A DNA stretch of 57,291 nucleotides from Armatimonadaceae bacterium (GTDB taxonomy: Bacteria > Armatimonadota > Armatimonadia > Armatimonadales > Armatimonadaceae). The notes beneath the pieces were generated by a model, which saw only the letters and a program-made list of their open reading frames with translations, was not told the origin of the DNA and searched no databases. Shown here in pieces: positions 43,215 to 52,278 of the stretch. The translations under genes were made by a program, and so were the position numbers. Location: assembly GCA_030447685.1 (NCBI GenBank), contig JAUJOK010000034.1:1-57291 (forward strand). The letters run 5' to 3'. Every line of letters starts with the position of its first letter. Position 1 is the stretch's first letter.

Positions 43215-44201
43215 TTATGACCGATAGCCGTTGGGGTGCGCTTCGCGCCACCGGTACGCGTGCTCGATAATGGTCTCGATTTCCGGGTACTGCGGCTTCC
43301 AGCCCAGTTCGGCAATGATGCGCCCGCAGGAGGCCACCAGACGCGCCGGGTCGCCGGGGCGGCGCGGGGCGGCGACGGCGTTTACTTTGCGGCCCGTCAC
43401 CTTCTCGACGGCGGTTATCACCTCTTTGACCGTGTGCCCCTGGCCGTTGCCCAGGTTGTAGGCAGTAGTGTGGCCGCCGCCGCGCAGGTACTCCAGCGCG
43501 CGGATATGGGCGTCCGCCAGATCGACGATATGGACGAAGTCGCGCAGGCAGGTGCCGTCGCGCGTGTCCCAGTCGGTTCCAAAGACCTGGATGCTTTCGC
43601 GTCGGCCCAGCGCGGCATCGATGACCAGGGGAATCAGGTGCTGCTCCGGGGAGTGATCTTCGCCGAACCGCCCCTCGGGGTCCGCGCCCGCCGCATTGAA
43701 GTAGCGCAGGCTGACGCTTTTCAGGCCGAACGCATGGTCGTAGTCGCGCAGAATACGCTCGTACATCAGCTTGGTTTCGCCGTACGGGTTGGTGGTCTTC
43801 TGCGGATGGTCTTCCGGGATGGGGATGACCTGTGGTTCGCCGTAGGTGGCGGCGGAGGAGGAGAAGATCATGTGCTTGACGCCGGTATCGAGCATCGCCC
43901 GCAGGATGACCAGGCCGGAACCGATGTTGTTTTCGTAGTATTTGGCCGGGTCCCGCACCGAATCGCCCACCGAGGCATACGCCCCGAAGTGCATCACGGC
44001 GTTGATTTCATAATCTTTTATCGCCCCCACCAGCGCGGCTTTGTCGGCATAGTTCGCATCCACCACCGGCAGTCCCGCCACCGCTTCCCGATGCCCGAGT
44101 TCCATCGAATCGAACACCACCACGTCTTCGCCGCGCTCCTTCAGGATATGCGCGGTGTGCGAGCCGATATAACCGGCCCCGCCGATCACCAATACTGCCA
44201 T
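43215..44201 (-). CDS. galE: UDP-glucose 4-epimerase
   Basis: Interconverts UDP-glucose and UDP-galactose for surface polysaccharides. 328 residues, ATG 44201 with GAGGAGG upstream. NAD-binding GGAGYIGSHTA at the N-terminus, the catalytic Ser in FSSSAATYGEP, Tyr-x3-Lys in NPYGETKLMYE, RYFNAAGADPEGRFGE and GTCLRDFVHIVDLADAH are all present. Single gene; divergent from the 2-hydroxyacid dehydrogenase across a repeat element. Confidence 0.96.
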   Translation of the reverse strand: MAVLVIGGAGYIGSHTAHILKERGEDVVVFDSMELGHREAVAGLPVVDANYADKAALVGAIKDYEINAVMHFGAYASVGDSVRDPAKYYENNIGSGLVILRAMLDTGVKHMIFSSSAATYGEPQVIPIPEDHPQKTTNPYGETKLMYERILRDYDHAFGLKSVSLRYFNAAGADPEGRFGEDHSPEQHLIPLVIDAALGRRESIQVFGTDWDTRDGTCLRDFVHIVDLADAHIRALEYLRGGGHTTAYNLGNGQGHTVKEVITAVEKVTGRKVNAVAAPRRPGDPARLVASCGRIIAELGWKPQYPEIETIIEHAYRWREAHPNGYRS

Positions 44202-44250
44202 TGCTTCCTCCTCGCGGGCTTGCGCCGCTGTTTCATCCTACCCGGTTTGG

Positions 44251-44402
44251 CAGGCAGAAGCACCATCGAATGAATTCGAGGCTGCAATAGTATAAAGTCC
44301 GCCTTCGCGGACTGATGCACTTTTGACAAGAGCCTCCGCAGCCTGCGAAGGCTGGCTTTGTACTTTCAAAGCCTCAAATTCATTCGATGGTGCTTCTGCC
44401 TG
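44251..44402. repeat. MITE-like element, copy 2, 33-bp terminal inverted repeats
   Basis: Arms 44251-44283 and 44370-44402 are inverted repeats of 33 bp with one mismatch; the 134-bp core (44260-44393) matches the element at 3524-3661 in its ends, its AGTCCGC-CTTC-GCGGACT hairpin and its GCCTGCGAAGGC hairpin, while the spacer bases differ. The extra 9 bp of each arm (CAGGCAGAA and its complement) are not shared with copy 1. It lies in the galE upstream region. Confidence 0.88.
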
Positions 44403-44419
44403 TCCGACAAAGCGGCGGG

Positions 44420-44425
44420 TATAAT
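44420..44425 (+). promoter_or_regulatory. TATAAT -10 upstream of the 2-hydroxyacid dehydrogenase
   Basis: Perfect TATAAT 40 bp before the gene, 17 bp downstream of the repeat element. No recognisable -35; the edge of the repeat would have to supply it. Confidence 0.4.
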
Positions 44426-44465
44426 CCCCACTACCTATCGTTTACCCGCAAAAAGGATGCCGCCC

Positions 44466-45431
44466 GTGATCGTTCTGGTTCCCGCCGTGGTGCATGCGGA
44501 GTTGATTCTGCCCGCGCAGGAGGCTGCGCCGGAAGCGCGCCTGCTGCCCTACGTCGAAGAAGAAGACGCTGCGATAGAGGGCGCGCGGGATGCCGAGGTG
44601 GTGTTCCGCTGGATCGCGGGCAAACGCTATGAGACGCTGGTGACGCAGGGGCCGCGCGTGCGCTGGCTGCATACGGCAAGCGCGGGCGTCGATCATGTGC
44701 TGACCCCGGCGCTGCTGCTGCGCGCGCGGGAGAGCCTTGTTGTCACCGATTCCGGCCCGGCCTTTGAAATAGCCGTGTCCGAGTTCGTGCTGGCGTGGAT
44801 GCTGATGGTTGCGCGCCGCCTGCCGGACCTGCTGGCGCAGCAGCGGGAGCGCCGCTGGGAATGGCTGACACAGCGGGAGCTTTACGGGGCGACGGTCGGT
44901 GTTATCGGCCTGGGGCCAATCGGGCGGGGAATCGCCGCGCGCTGCCGGGCGTTCGGCATGCGGACGCTGGGCCTGCGCCGCCGCGCCGAACCGGTGCCGG
45001 AAGTGGATGAGGTTTTGACCGGCAGGGACGGCCTGGAGCGCCTGCTTCGCGAAAGCGACTGGGTGGTGCTGGCCGCCGCATCCACGGAAGAGACGCGCCA
45101 CCTGATCGGCGCGGCCCAGCTTGCCCGCATGAAACCGACCGCTTATTTAATAAACGTGGCCCGGGGCGCGCTGGTGGACGAGGAAGCCTTAATCGCCGCG
45201 CTTGGGTCGGGTGTCCTTGCCGGGGCGTGTCTGGATGTCTTCGCGCGGGAGCCGCTGCCACCAGAAAGTCCCCTCTGGGAAATCCCAGACGTTTATATCG
45301 CCCCGCACACCTCGCCCGGCTGGACCAGCGGGCTTCGCGCGCGGCAGATCGCGCTTTTTCTCGATAACCTCCGGCGCTTTGCGCGGGGCGAACCCCTGGA
45401 GGGCATCGTCGATACGGCGCGGGGTTATTAG
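44466..45431 (+). CDS. D-2-hydroxyacid dehydrogenase
   Basis: 321 residues from GTG 44466, nine bases after AAAAGG; ATG 44457 is in frame but abuts the ribosome site. Rossmann motif GVIGLGPIGRGIAARC, catalytic Arg in LINVARGALVDEEAL, Glu in REPLPPESPLW and His in IAPHTSPGW. NAD(P)-dependent reduction of a 2-keto acid; GhrA/GhrB-like, exact substrate unknown. The 3' end overlaps the frame of the convergent glycosyltransferase as sequenced. Confidence 0.92.
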   Translation: MIVLVPAVVHAELILPAQEAAPEARLLPYVEEEDAAIEGARDAEVVFRWIAGKRYETLVTQGPRVRWLHTASAGVDHVLTPALLLRARESLVVTDSGPAFEIAVSEFVLAWMLMVARRLPDLLAQQRERRWEWLTQRELYGATVGVIGLGPIGRGIAARCRAFGMRTLGLRRRAEPVPEVDEVLTGRDGLERLLRESDWVVLAAASTEETRHLIGAAQLARMKPTAYLINVARGALVDEEALIAALGSGVLAGACLDVFAREPLPPESPLWEIPDVYIAPHTSPGWTSGLRARQIALFLDNLRRFARGEPLEGIVDTARGY

Positions 45432-47387
45432 CCCCGGCCAGCGCCAGTCCCACAGATAAAAGAGCGGAAGCGCGGGGGGTTGCTGCTGCTGCTGCTGCTG
45501 CGGCTGTGGCGGCGGGGCTTTTTTCTTCGGCTCCGGTCGCTTGTACTCATAAATAAGGAGGCGGCTGCGGGCCGCGTCGTTCTCCTCGCTTCGCCAGACA
45601 AGGGGCCAGTCGCGAAGCGTCCAGCGGATGTGGTTGTTCACCGGGGTCCAGTCCATGAAGCTGTTGCCGACGACGACGTAACGGTAGACGCCCTCGCGCA
45701 CGTTGCGGACGATTATCTCCTTCGCCTCCTGCTCCGGCAGCCCTTCCACCTGGCCTTCATAGGGGGGAATGCCCTCGCGATGCACCAGATACCAGCGCGC
45801 CGCAATCGCATACTGCGAGGCGATAATCTTATCCCCGGTTTTCCAGTGCGCCTTGATAAAGCGGGCGGCCTTCGGCCACCGGCTTTGCTGCGCCTTCGGC
45901 TCCATCCCTGACAGCGGAACCGACGGCACATGCCGCGCGATAAAGCCGCACGCGATGGTTAGCAGCGCGATACCCGGCAGAACGGCAAGGGGGCGGTGGC
46001 TGCTGAGCACATGGGTCAAAAACAGCCCGCCGATCAGGGTCAGCATCGGCAGCACATGCGCCAGGTATTCCGGCCCGATAATATGCGATGCATGCGCCAC
46101 GAAAAGGATAACCGCCGTGAACGCCAGCAAAACCGCGCCTTTCGTTCCCAGCTTTCTTTGAACGATCAGAACCAGCGCCGTTCCCAGCCCCAGCGCGTAG
46201 AAGATCAGGTACGGCAGGTATTCGTGGAAATACCAGTACAGATACGCCCACTTCGGCGCGCGGTCATACGCCTGCCCCTGGATAACCACCGGCCAGTGGT
46301 CATCGGCCATCTCCATGTAGTGCCGCAGCATGGTGAGGGTGCCCCCGGTCAGCCCGGCGGGCCACAGGACAAGCGCAACCAGAACAAACAGGCTGATGCC
46401 AAAGGCGAACGCCTCGGCGATGCGCCGCCAGCGTACGCGGTCTTTGGCTTTGAAGTCGCGCCAGAAAAGAAACGGCGCGGCGACCCCGGCGGCAAGCAGC
46501 GTCGGCAGCAGGTACTCCGACGTGACATACATCCCGCCCAGTGTCCCGAAGGCCGCGATCAGCCACCCGGTACGCCGCGTCTCCGCGTATCGCAGCAGGG
46601 TCCACAACAGCGCCATCAGCCACAGCGTGATAAGCGCCCAGGGCAGCGCGTGCGACGAGGCGCGTACCTGGGGGGGAGTGAACAGCACGACCACGGCGCA
46701 AAACAGCGCCGCCCAGCGCGGAACCATGCCGAGAGTGAAACGGGAAAGCTGTTCCCAGAACGTCGGCGGGTGCGGCTTCCGGCTTTGCGCCGGCAGCCCC
46801 TCACTGCGCCGAAACAGGGACAGCCCGCACAGATACGTCAGCACGACGGTCAGCCCACCCGCCACCATGAACGGCGCGCGCAGCGTTCGGTCCAGCTTGC
46901 CCCAGCCGCTGCTTGCCAGCCCCATTAGCTGCGCCGTCAGCGGCGGGTGGTAATGGCGCAGGCGAATCAGCTTTTCCGGTTCGGACGCTGTATCGGAGAT
47001 GTCCCAGCGGTTCGCCTCGAAGCCACGCGCCCCGGCCATCGCGTAGGAGGCTTCATCCAGCCACAGATCGCCGCGCGCCGCGTCCCAGCGCAGGGGGAGC
47101 GCCGCCAGAAACAGGAGCAGCGCCAGCAGCGCGTCCAGCCAGAGCGTGGGCCGATTCGGCGCGCGTTTTAGCTCCAGCGTCCGGTCAATGGCGGGCGCTT
47201 GCGACGGCGCGGCAGGGGCAGCAGTGGTAAAAGCAGGCGTAGGCGGCGGCTCGACGGGCGCGGGCGCGGCCTCCAAAGTCGTGCCGTTTCCGTCGGGCGG
47301 CGCGGATGGATGCGCACGTCGATTTTTCGTGGCCGCCGCCGCCGCGTGGGCCACCCGATGTTTGTTCTGGCGGCTGCGCCGACTCAT
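45189..47387 (-). CDS. PMT/ArnT-type membrane glycosyltransferase
   Basis: Polytopic GT-C-like protein of 732 residues. After an Ala/Pro-rich cytoplasmic start comes a first helix, then the acidic loop motif GDLWLDEASYAMAGARG (Asp-Glu as in the GT39/GT83 catalytic loop) and RLRHYHPPLTAQLMGL, followed by about ten more helices and a soluble C-terminal part. The frame runs 243 bp into the antisense of the dehydrogenase gene with implausible sequence. Removing one G from CCGGGG near 45438 would end the protein at a double TAA after LFYLWDWRWPG, avoiding the overlap, and I consider that the true end. A (TGC)7 microsatellite (45481-45501) encodes a Gln run. Confidence 0.82.
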   Translation of the reverse strand: MSRRSRQNKHRVAHAAAAATKNRRAHPSAPPDGNGTTLEAAPAPVEPPPTPAFTTAAPAAPSQAPAIDRTLELKRAPNRPTLWLDALLALLLFLAALPLRWDAARGDLWLDEASYAMAGARGFEANRWDISDTASEPEKLIRLRHYHPPLTAQLMGLASSGWGKLDRTLRAPFMVAGGLTVVLTYLCGLSLFRRSEGLPAQSRKPHPPTFWEQLSRFTLGMVPRWAALFCAVVVLFTPPQVRASSHALPWALITLWLMALLWTLLRYAETRRTGWLIAAFGTLGGMYVTSEYLLPTLLAAGVAAPFLFWRDFKAKDRVRWRRIAEAFAFGISLFVLVALVLWPAGLTGGTLTMLRHYMEMADDHWPVVIQGQAYDRAPKWAYLYWYFHEYLPYLIFYALGLGTALVLIVQRKLGTKGAVLLAFTAVILFVAHASHIIGPEYLAHVLPMLTLIGGLFLTHVLSSHRPLAVLPGIALLTIACGFIARHVPSVPLSGMEPKAQQSRWPKAARFIKAHWKTGDKIIASQYAIAARWYLVHREGIPPYEGQVEGLPEQEAKEIIVRNVREGVYRYVVVGNSFMDWTPVNNHIRWTLRDWPLVWRSEENDAARSRLLIYEYKRPEPKKKAPPPQPQQQQQQQPPALPLFYLWDWRWPGLITPRRIDDALQGFAPRKAPEVIEKKRDLPRAKPAGPAGRGVRGDINVWDFPEGTFWWQRLPREDIQTRPGKDTRPKRGD

Positions 47388-47716
47388 CCCAACGTGTTTT
47401 CCCCATTACTGCCGGGACGAAGGCCCTTCGCTTGGTCGAACATATAAGCGATCTGCTTCTCCGCGTATGTGCGTACCTCAGGGCTGGTATCTTCGGGAAT
47501 GCTGGCAAGAACCGCCGGTCTTAGCGTCTCTTCCGGCAAAAGGAGAATCGCTTCGAGGGGTGCGTCCCCGAAGCGGTCGAAGGTGCCCTGCCACAAGCCC
47601 GGCACTCCTTTCTCCCCGGCGCGCTTTTGAAGCTCAATTAACATCCCGGCAACAGGAAAAACCGCCACTGTCAGATTGAGCAGAACCTCATTTATGTCGA
47701 GCTTGGTTTCGTTCAT
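47384..47716 (-). CDS. Small hypothetical protein coupled to the glycosyltransferase
   Basis: 110 residues. Helical, acidic, without membrane segments (LIELQKRAGEKGVPGLWQGT; LLPEETLRPAVLASIPEDTS). The stop overlaps the glycosyltransferase ATG by ATGA, so they are translationally coupled. Family not recognised. Confidence 0.7.
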   Translation of the reverse strand: MNETKLDINEVLLNLTVAVFPVAGMLIELQKRAGEKGVPGLWQGTFDRFGDAPLEAILLLPEETLRPAVLASIPEDTSPEVRTYAEKQIAYMFDQAKGLRPGSNGENTLG

Positions 47717-47858
47717 GCCTTGTCCTTCATCGCCTGCGCCTCAGGCATAGGAAGCGGCTGCTGAAGCGTGGCTGTCGGAAGGCTATTTCGCGGTAAGGAT
47801 TACTGCCTCCGCGCTTCCCCTAACTGTACCACGCCCGCTGCTTTTGGAATAGTTCCCG

Positions 47859-48785
47859 CTACGAGTTTCCTGCTGCTTCCAACACGCGGGCAAGCGGAAT
47901 GCGCGAGCCGCCGCCCCAGACCGTGCAGTGCAGCGCGGCGGCGGCGCTGGCGAAGCGCACGGTTCGGCGCAGGGGCCAGTCCTGCTGAAGCAGACCGTAA
48001 CACAGACCGGCGCGGAACGTGTCGCCCGCGCCGGTGGTGTCCACGGCGCGAACGGGCAGAGCCGGTTCGTGGAACAGCCCCTCTTCTCGGTCATAAACAA
48101 CGCAGCCGTCCGCTCCCAGAGTGACAATGGCGGTGAAAGCGCCGCCTTCCATTACCAGACGCTTGGCGACGGCTTCCGCGTCGAAGGCGTCCCCGTATTC
48201 ACGTCGCAGAACGTCGCGCGACGTTACCAGAAGGCGGCAGATGCCGACGACCGAGGGGACATGGGCAAAATCCATCGCGACTACCGGGCAGCCCGCTTGG
48301 GCGGCGGTAACAGCGGCATCCACGGCGGGCTGGCGCAGATTGGGGTCGACAGCAAAAAGCGGACGCGCCGTTAGCACGGACGGCGGCAGCGGCGGCGGGG
48401 CGACGGCGCGGTCAAATCCCCTGCCGCCCATTTTGCGCTCGCCGTCGGGAAAGACGCGCACGGTGCAGACAGGCGTGACCGCGCCGGGCATGTCGGGGAC
48501 GAGGGTGCGCGGAAGACCGAGCGCCGCGTCGTCCAGCAGCGAGCGCAGCGGGTCCGCTTCGGGATCATTCCCCAGCGCCGTGCCGGTGAGAGCGACCGGC
48601 ACGCCCCAGCCCGCCAGCGCCGTTGCCGTATTGAACGCCTCGCCGCCGGGCAGCAGGCGCTGCGGGCTTGCCTCGCCGGGAAGCGGTTCGCCGTCCTCGC
48701 CGACGGCGACAAAGCGATCCAGGCAGACGGTGCCGTAAACGACGACCCGTGGCGACGGTGGCGGTGGCGCTGCTCCACCCGTCAC
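47859..48785 (-). CDS. PfkB family carbohydrate kinase
   Basis: 308 residues of the ribokinase fold. N-terminal VVVYGTVCLDRFVAVGEDG and GGEAFNTATALAGWGVPV match substrate-binding motif 1; the ATP/anion-hole motif VDTTGAGDTFRAGLCYG near the C-terminus contains the catalytic Asp. Sugar specificity cannot be read. It is last in the run that begins with the carboxylate-amine ligase and is 3 bp from the J-like gene, so it is probably co-transcribed. Confidence 0.9.
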   Translation of the reverse strand: MTGGAAPPPPSPRVVVYGTVCLDRFVAVGEDGEPLPGEASPQRLLPGGEAFNTATALAGWGVPVALTGTALGNDPEADPLRSLLDDAALGLPRTLVPDMPGAVTPVCTVRVFPDGERKMGGRGFDRAVAPPPLPPSVLTARPLFAVDPNLRQPAVDAAVTAAQAGCPVVAMDFAHVPSVVGICRLLVTSRDVLRREYGDAFDAEAVAKRLVMEGGAFTAIVTLGADGCVVYDREEGLFHEPALPVRAVDTTGAGDTFRAGLCYGLLQQDWPLRRTVRFASAAAALHCTVWGGGSRIPLARVLEAAGNS

Positions 48786-48788
48786 CGG

Positions 48789-49346
48789 CTATTCGAATTC
48801 CAGCTTGCCGAAGCGGCTTTCGGTCGGGTCGAGCCGCTTGCGCAGCGCCTCATAGGCGATATTCACCCGCTCCAGAATGCGCTGGGCGTCCTTCTGCTCG
48901 TCCGAGCCTTCCGGGAAGCGGCGGGGATCGCAGCGGCGCGACAGCTTCTCATACGCGGCCTGCACTACCGTCCAGTCCGCCCCGATAGGCACGCCCAGAA
49001 TGCGGTAGTCGGTGGCGTTGGGGTCGGCGGCGGCGGAACCGGCGGAGGTGTTTTTTTCATTCGCCGCGCCTGATGCCGGTTCCGGGGTCATCTCGCGCCG
49101 GGCCGCTGTTTCCCCCTGCGCCGCGCGAATCTTGTCCTGCGCGCGCCGCCAGACGGCATCCGTGCTGTTGTCGTCACGCGCGGGACTGCTGCCACCGCTG
49201 CCGCCACTGCCTCCCGGCGGGGGCGTGTCGGCGGCTCCCTGAAGCTCTTTTTCAGCAAGCTCGGCATCGATAGCTTCGATGCGCTCGCGCCACTGGTTTA
49301 CATAGGCCTTGCCGATACGATAGCCTCGGCGGATGATGTCACTCAC
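48789..49346 (-). CDS. J-domain-like protein lacking the HPD motif
   Basis: 185 residues. N-terminal helix RRGYRIGKAYVNQWRERI, a Gly/Ser/Pro-rich disordered centre, and a C-terminal J-like domain TDYRILGVPIGADWTVVQAA, YEKLSRRCDPRRFP, LERVNIAYEALRKRLDPTES. Where J-domains have His-Pro-Asp between helices II and III this reads CDP, so it should not stimulate Hsp70. The N-terminal region could be an interaction module. It is 18 bp from the helical 271-residue protein and 3 bp from the kinase. Confidence 0.75.
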   Translation of the reverse strand: MSDIIRRGYRIGKAYVNQWRERIEAIDAELAEKELQGAADTPPPGGSGGSGGSSPARDDNSTDAVWRRAQDKIRAAQGETAARREMTPEPASGAANEKNTSAGSAAADPNATDYRILGVPIGADWTVVQAAYEKLSRRCDPRRFPEGSDEQKDAQRILERVNIAYEALRKRLDPTESRFGKLEFE

Positions 49347-49364
49347 GCTTCTGTCACTTCCTGT

Positions 49365-50180
49365 TCAAAATAAACGGGGGCGGTCAGGTGCTACCACGCC
49401 GCAGCGCAGCGTCAGCGCCTCGCCAACGGATCGGTCAAGCACGTTCATCTGCCCGCTCAGGGCTTCTACTTCTTCGGCCAGCTCTTCCCCGGCCACCGTC
49501 CACTCGGTCTTTTCATCGCTCTTGAAGCGCAAAACCCGCGCCTTCAGGGCAGCAAAGGCACACTCCACGCTTTCTAACTGGCCGTCGATACGTCTGACAG
49601 CGCGCTGTATCGCGTCGTAGGCGGCGATCTCTTCCTCCTTGAAGCGCAGCGACTGTTCGATCTGCGTCTTCAGCATCGGGTCATCCGTGCGCTCGCCGCG
49701 CGTCCGCAGGGATGCCTGCTGGCCCCAGAGTGCCGAGCGGTTGATGCCTTCCAGGTACGCCGCCAGTTCGCCGCGCCGGGTCGCCAGTTCAAAAGCCCGC
49801 GTCGCCAGTTGGCCCATCGAATCGATAGTGGCAGCGAGCGGCGCGTGCGCGTAGCGCGGCATATCGCGCGCGGCGGACTCGCGGTAGATCACCTCGTACG
49901 CCTCCAGAATACGCCGGAGCCGTTCCTGTGTCGCCGCATCAATACCGGCGGCGTCCTCATGCGCCTGGATAAGCAGGCACCGCGCTTCGTTGATACGCCG
50001 GGCGCGAAGAGCGCGGCTTACCGTCTCAGGGTTTCGCATTGCCAGCGCCACGAGTAGCATCTGTGCTCCCGCAGCCATCCCCAGCACCGGCAAAACCTGA
50101 TCCAGCCCGGCCATGACAGCGCCACACGCCCACATCACCCAGGGAACCGGTTTCCGAAGAACTCGGCAGCTACCGCCCAT
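49365..50180 (-). CDS. Helical protein of unknown function in the PspA cluster
   Basis: Up to 271 residues; ATG 50180, 50135 or 50114 are possible starts and none has a good ribosome site. A short hydrophobic segment (MAGLDQVLPVLGMAAGAQML) is followed by a long helical, coiled-coil-prone region: AAGIDAATQERLRRILEAYE; TRAFELATRRGELAAYLEGI; EEIAAYDAIQRAVRRIDGQL; VAGEELAEEVEALSGQMNVL. Not a recognised family, but the composition resembles helical partners of PspA-like proteins. Lies between the amidotransferase and J-like genes, same strand. Confidence 0.65.
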   Translation of the reverse strand: MGGSCRVLRKPVPWVMWACGAVMAGLDQVLPVLGMAAGAQMLLVALAMRNPETVSRALRARRINEARCLLIQAHEDAAGIDAATQERLRRILEAYEVIYRESAARDMPRYAHAPLAATIDSMGQLATRAFELATRRGELAAYLEGINRSALWGQQASLRTRGERTDDPMLKTQIEQSLRFKEEEIAAYDAIQRAVRRIDGQLESVECAFAALKARVLRFKSDEKTEWTVAGEELAEEVEALSGQMNVLDRSVGEALTLRCGVVAPDRPRLF

Positions 50181-50225
50181 AGCTTGCGCCGAAATTCCCC
50201 CGTGCGCCGCTTTCCATAGCTTTCT

Positions 50226-51072
50226 TTACGCGACGCGCGCGGTGCGGACGTTCCCGTCCCGCGCGAACCAGACCAGTTCACCGGGCGGCAGCGTTTCCCA
50301 GCCCTTCGCCTCATCCGTCGGCTCGGACGCCACGATCCAGGCCGCGCCGCTACCGGGTGTGCCGGGGCGCGCCTGAAGGGTGTAGTATATTCCGTTGCGG
50401 CTGAACTGACGAAGCGCGAACAGGCCGGTGCGGTGCGCGATCAGAAGGTTCAGCGAGGAATACGCGGCGGCGGCGTCTTCCGGCGCGACGACAGGCACCC
50501 GTTCCAGCAGTTCCCGAAGCGCCGCCGTGAGACCTTCCCAGACGCTCCCGGTCGCGGTTACGCGCCGGGCCAGCCACGCCGCCAGCACCACGGTATCCGA
50601 ATCCCACGCGCCGCCGGCGAGTCCGCTAAATCGTCGCGCAGGGTTTGCAGCAGCGGGCGCGCAGCGTGCCGTTGTGGGCCACCAGCAGCGTTTCCCGCGC
50701 ACCCGGCAAAGCAAAATCGACCCGGATCGGGTGCGCGTTGTCCGTGGTGACTGCGCCCTGGGTCGCCTTCCGCAGATGGCCCAGCAGCACCGTCGCCGGA
50801 CCGGAAACGGCGCTCTGCCGCGCCGCGCTTTCGGCAGCAAACACATAAAAGGCCGATTCCTCGGCCCAGCCGGTCTGCCGCACCAGCGAAACGTCCCCCG
50901 CCGCGTCGAACCAGCCGATGCCCCACGAATCGGTATGACCGGGGGCACAGCCCTGCGGCACGCAACCCGCCGTCGCCTGGGTTCGCAGCGAATGCGGCGC
51001 TCCGACAAGATGCTGCCAGGATGGCAGCGGGTCATCGCCCGCGCTGCTCAGCAGGCCAAGCATACGGCACAT
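50226..51072 (-). pseudogene. Class II glutamine amidotransferase (YafJ-like), frame broken twice
   Basis: Starts MCRMLGLLSSAGDDP, so Cys2 is the N-terminal nucleophile of the Ntn fold after Met removal; HTDSWGIGWFDAAG, LLGHLRKATQG and PIRVDFALPG are typical, as is LLVAHNGTL. After HNGTLRA the frame changes (near 50664) to PLLQTLRDDLAD and again (near 50612) to GGAWDSDTVVLAAWLARRV, then runs to FARDGNVRTARVA at 50226. Both changes are equivalent to one missing base. Such proteins supply ammonia or cleave gamma-glutamyl amides. It is 9 bp from the PspA gene upstream. Confidence 0.85.
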
Positions 51073-51081
51073 GAAGCGCCG

Positions 51082-51879
51082 TTAACCCGTCCCGCCGGTT
51101 CCGCCGCCGGAACCACCGACTTTCGCCTCCAGTTCAGCAAGCTGCCGTTCGATGTCCGAATCGGTGGATGTCGTGGTGGTCGTGGTGGTGGTGCGCGGCG
51201 CGGCGGTCGTGGAGCCGATGCCCAGCTTAGCTTCCAGTTGCGCCAGTTCCGTCTCCGCCGCTTCTGTTCCAACGGCGCTGTCCAGATCAGAGATACGGCT
51301 TTCGACGCGGGTTTTCGCCATCTCGGCGCGGGCCTGCGCTTCGGAGTTGGCGGTGCGGATTCTCCTGCGCCCGCCCGAACGTCTGCTCCATGCCCGCGAT
51401 GCCGCCGCCGATATTGTCGAGCGCCTTGTGCATGGCGTTCTGAATCTGGCTGTTTTTCCACTGCGCCTTAAGAGCCAGCGCCTCAGCGGTCTTCTGGCGG
51501 ATCGTCTCCTCTTCGCGCTTGATCGCCGTCTTCACCGCATCCACCGTCTCGATGGCCTGCGCCAGATTCTGCTGGGTCATCTGGAAGGGTGGCATCGTAG
51601 CTCTGCTTTTCTTGAGAAGCTGAGCGCCAGATCACGGTCGCCGCGCTTGAGGGCGAGTTCGGCTTTGGCCTGGAGATTATCGACACGCTTTTGCGTGTCA
51701 TCGACCATCTGCTGAAGATTGTTCTTCTGCGTGATCGCCTGAACCGCGCGCTCACGGTTGCGAGCGTGCATCTCCGTCATCTCCCGCTGCGCCTGAGAAA
51801 GCAGCACCTCGGGGTCCTCGATCTGATCCATCTTACCGGACAGGAGAGCCACGATGTACCGCCAAATTCGACTGAGCAT
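51082..51879 (-). pseudogene. PspA/IM30 family membrane-stress protein, frame broken
   Basis: N-terminal amphipathic helix MLSRIWRYIVALLSGKMDQI, then EDPEVLLSQAQREMTEMHAR and coiled coil QAITQKNNLQQMVDDTQKRV. The frame changes near 51612 and 51590 (SQEKQSYDATL, then QMTQQNLAQAIETVDAV) and near 51350 (AQE, then IRTANSEAQARAEMAKTR) before ending GGSGGGTGGTG at 51082. About 265 residues reconstructed, soluble, with a Thr-rich stretch and LAELEAKVG-like tail. PspA proteins form ESCRT-III-like assemblies on stressed membranes. First part shares sequence with the next two genes. Confidence 0.85.
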
Positions 51880-52278
51880 GTTAAAGGGTTCCTCCGCTTG
51901 CTAAGGGGCGCGAGCGCTGCGGGCCAAGCCCCACGTCTACGACACGCGGCGGCCTATGAAAGTCGCGTGCCGATGCCGTTCATTATACCAAAAACGCGCC
52001 CGCCCTGACAATCGCGGATTTGAAGCCCCCACCCCCACACTCGGTCTGCCGAGGTGCTTCCCGCTGCGGGAGAGGGGAGCCTATCCCGATAGTGGCCCCG
52101 GCTTCGCACGAGGGCAAGGAAAACCCGCAACGAGATGAAGCGAATATTCGTAACGTTACCGGCACTTTCTCAGTAACGAGATGGTAACGAGCGAAGCCGG
52201 GGTTGGCAAGGCCACAGTCACCCTCTCTCCCGCTGGTGCGGGGGAGGGGGCTCTTGAAGAAGCCGGGGGTGAGGGCAA
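51880..52278. repeat. Repeat-filled gap between two PspA-like genes
   Basis: No gene is credible here. CCCCGGCTTCGC (52096-52107) and GCGAAGCCGGGG (52191-52202) are perfect 12-bp inverted repeats enclosing TAACGTTA and two GTAACGAG-type motifs. C/G-block palindromes flank them (around 52060-52075 and 52221-52250), like those at 13655-13748. The block may be an insertion of short elements that separates the two PspA genes; promoter function is possible. Confidence 0.55.
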
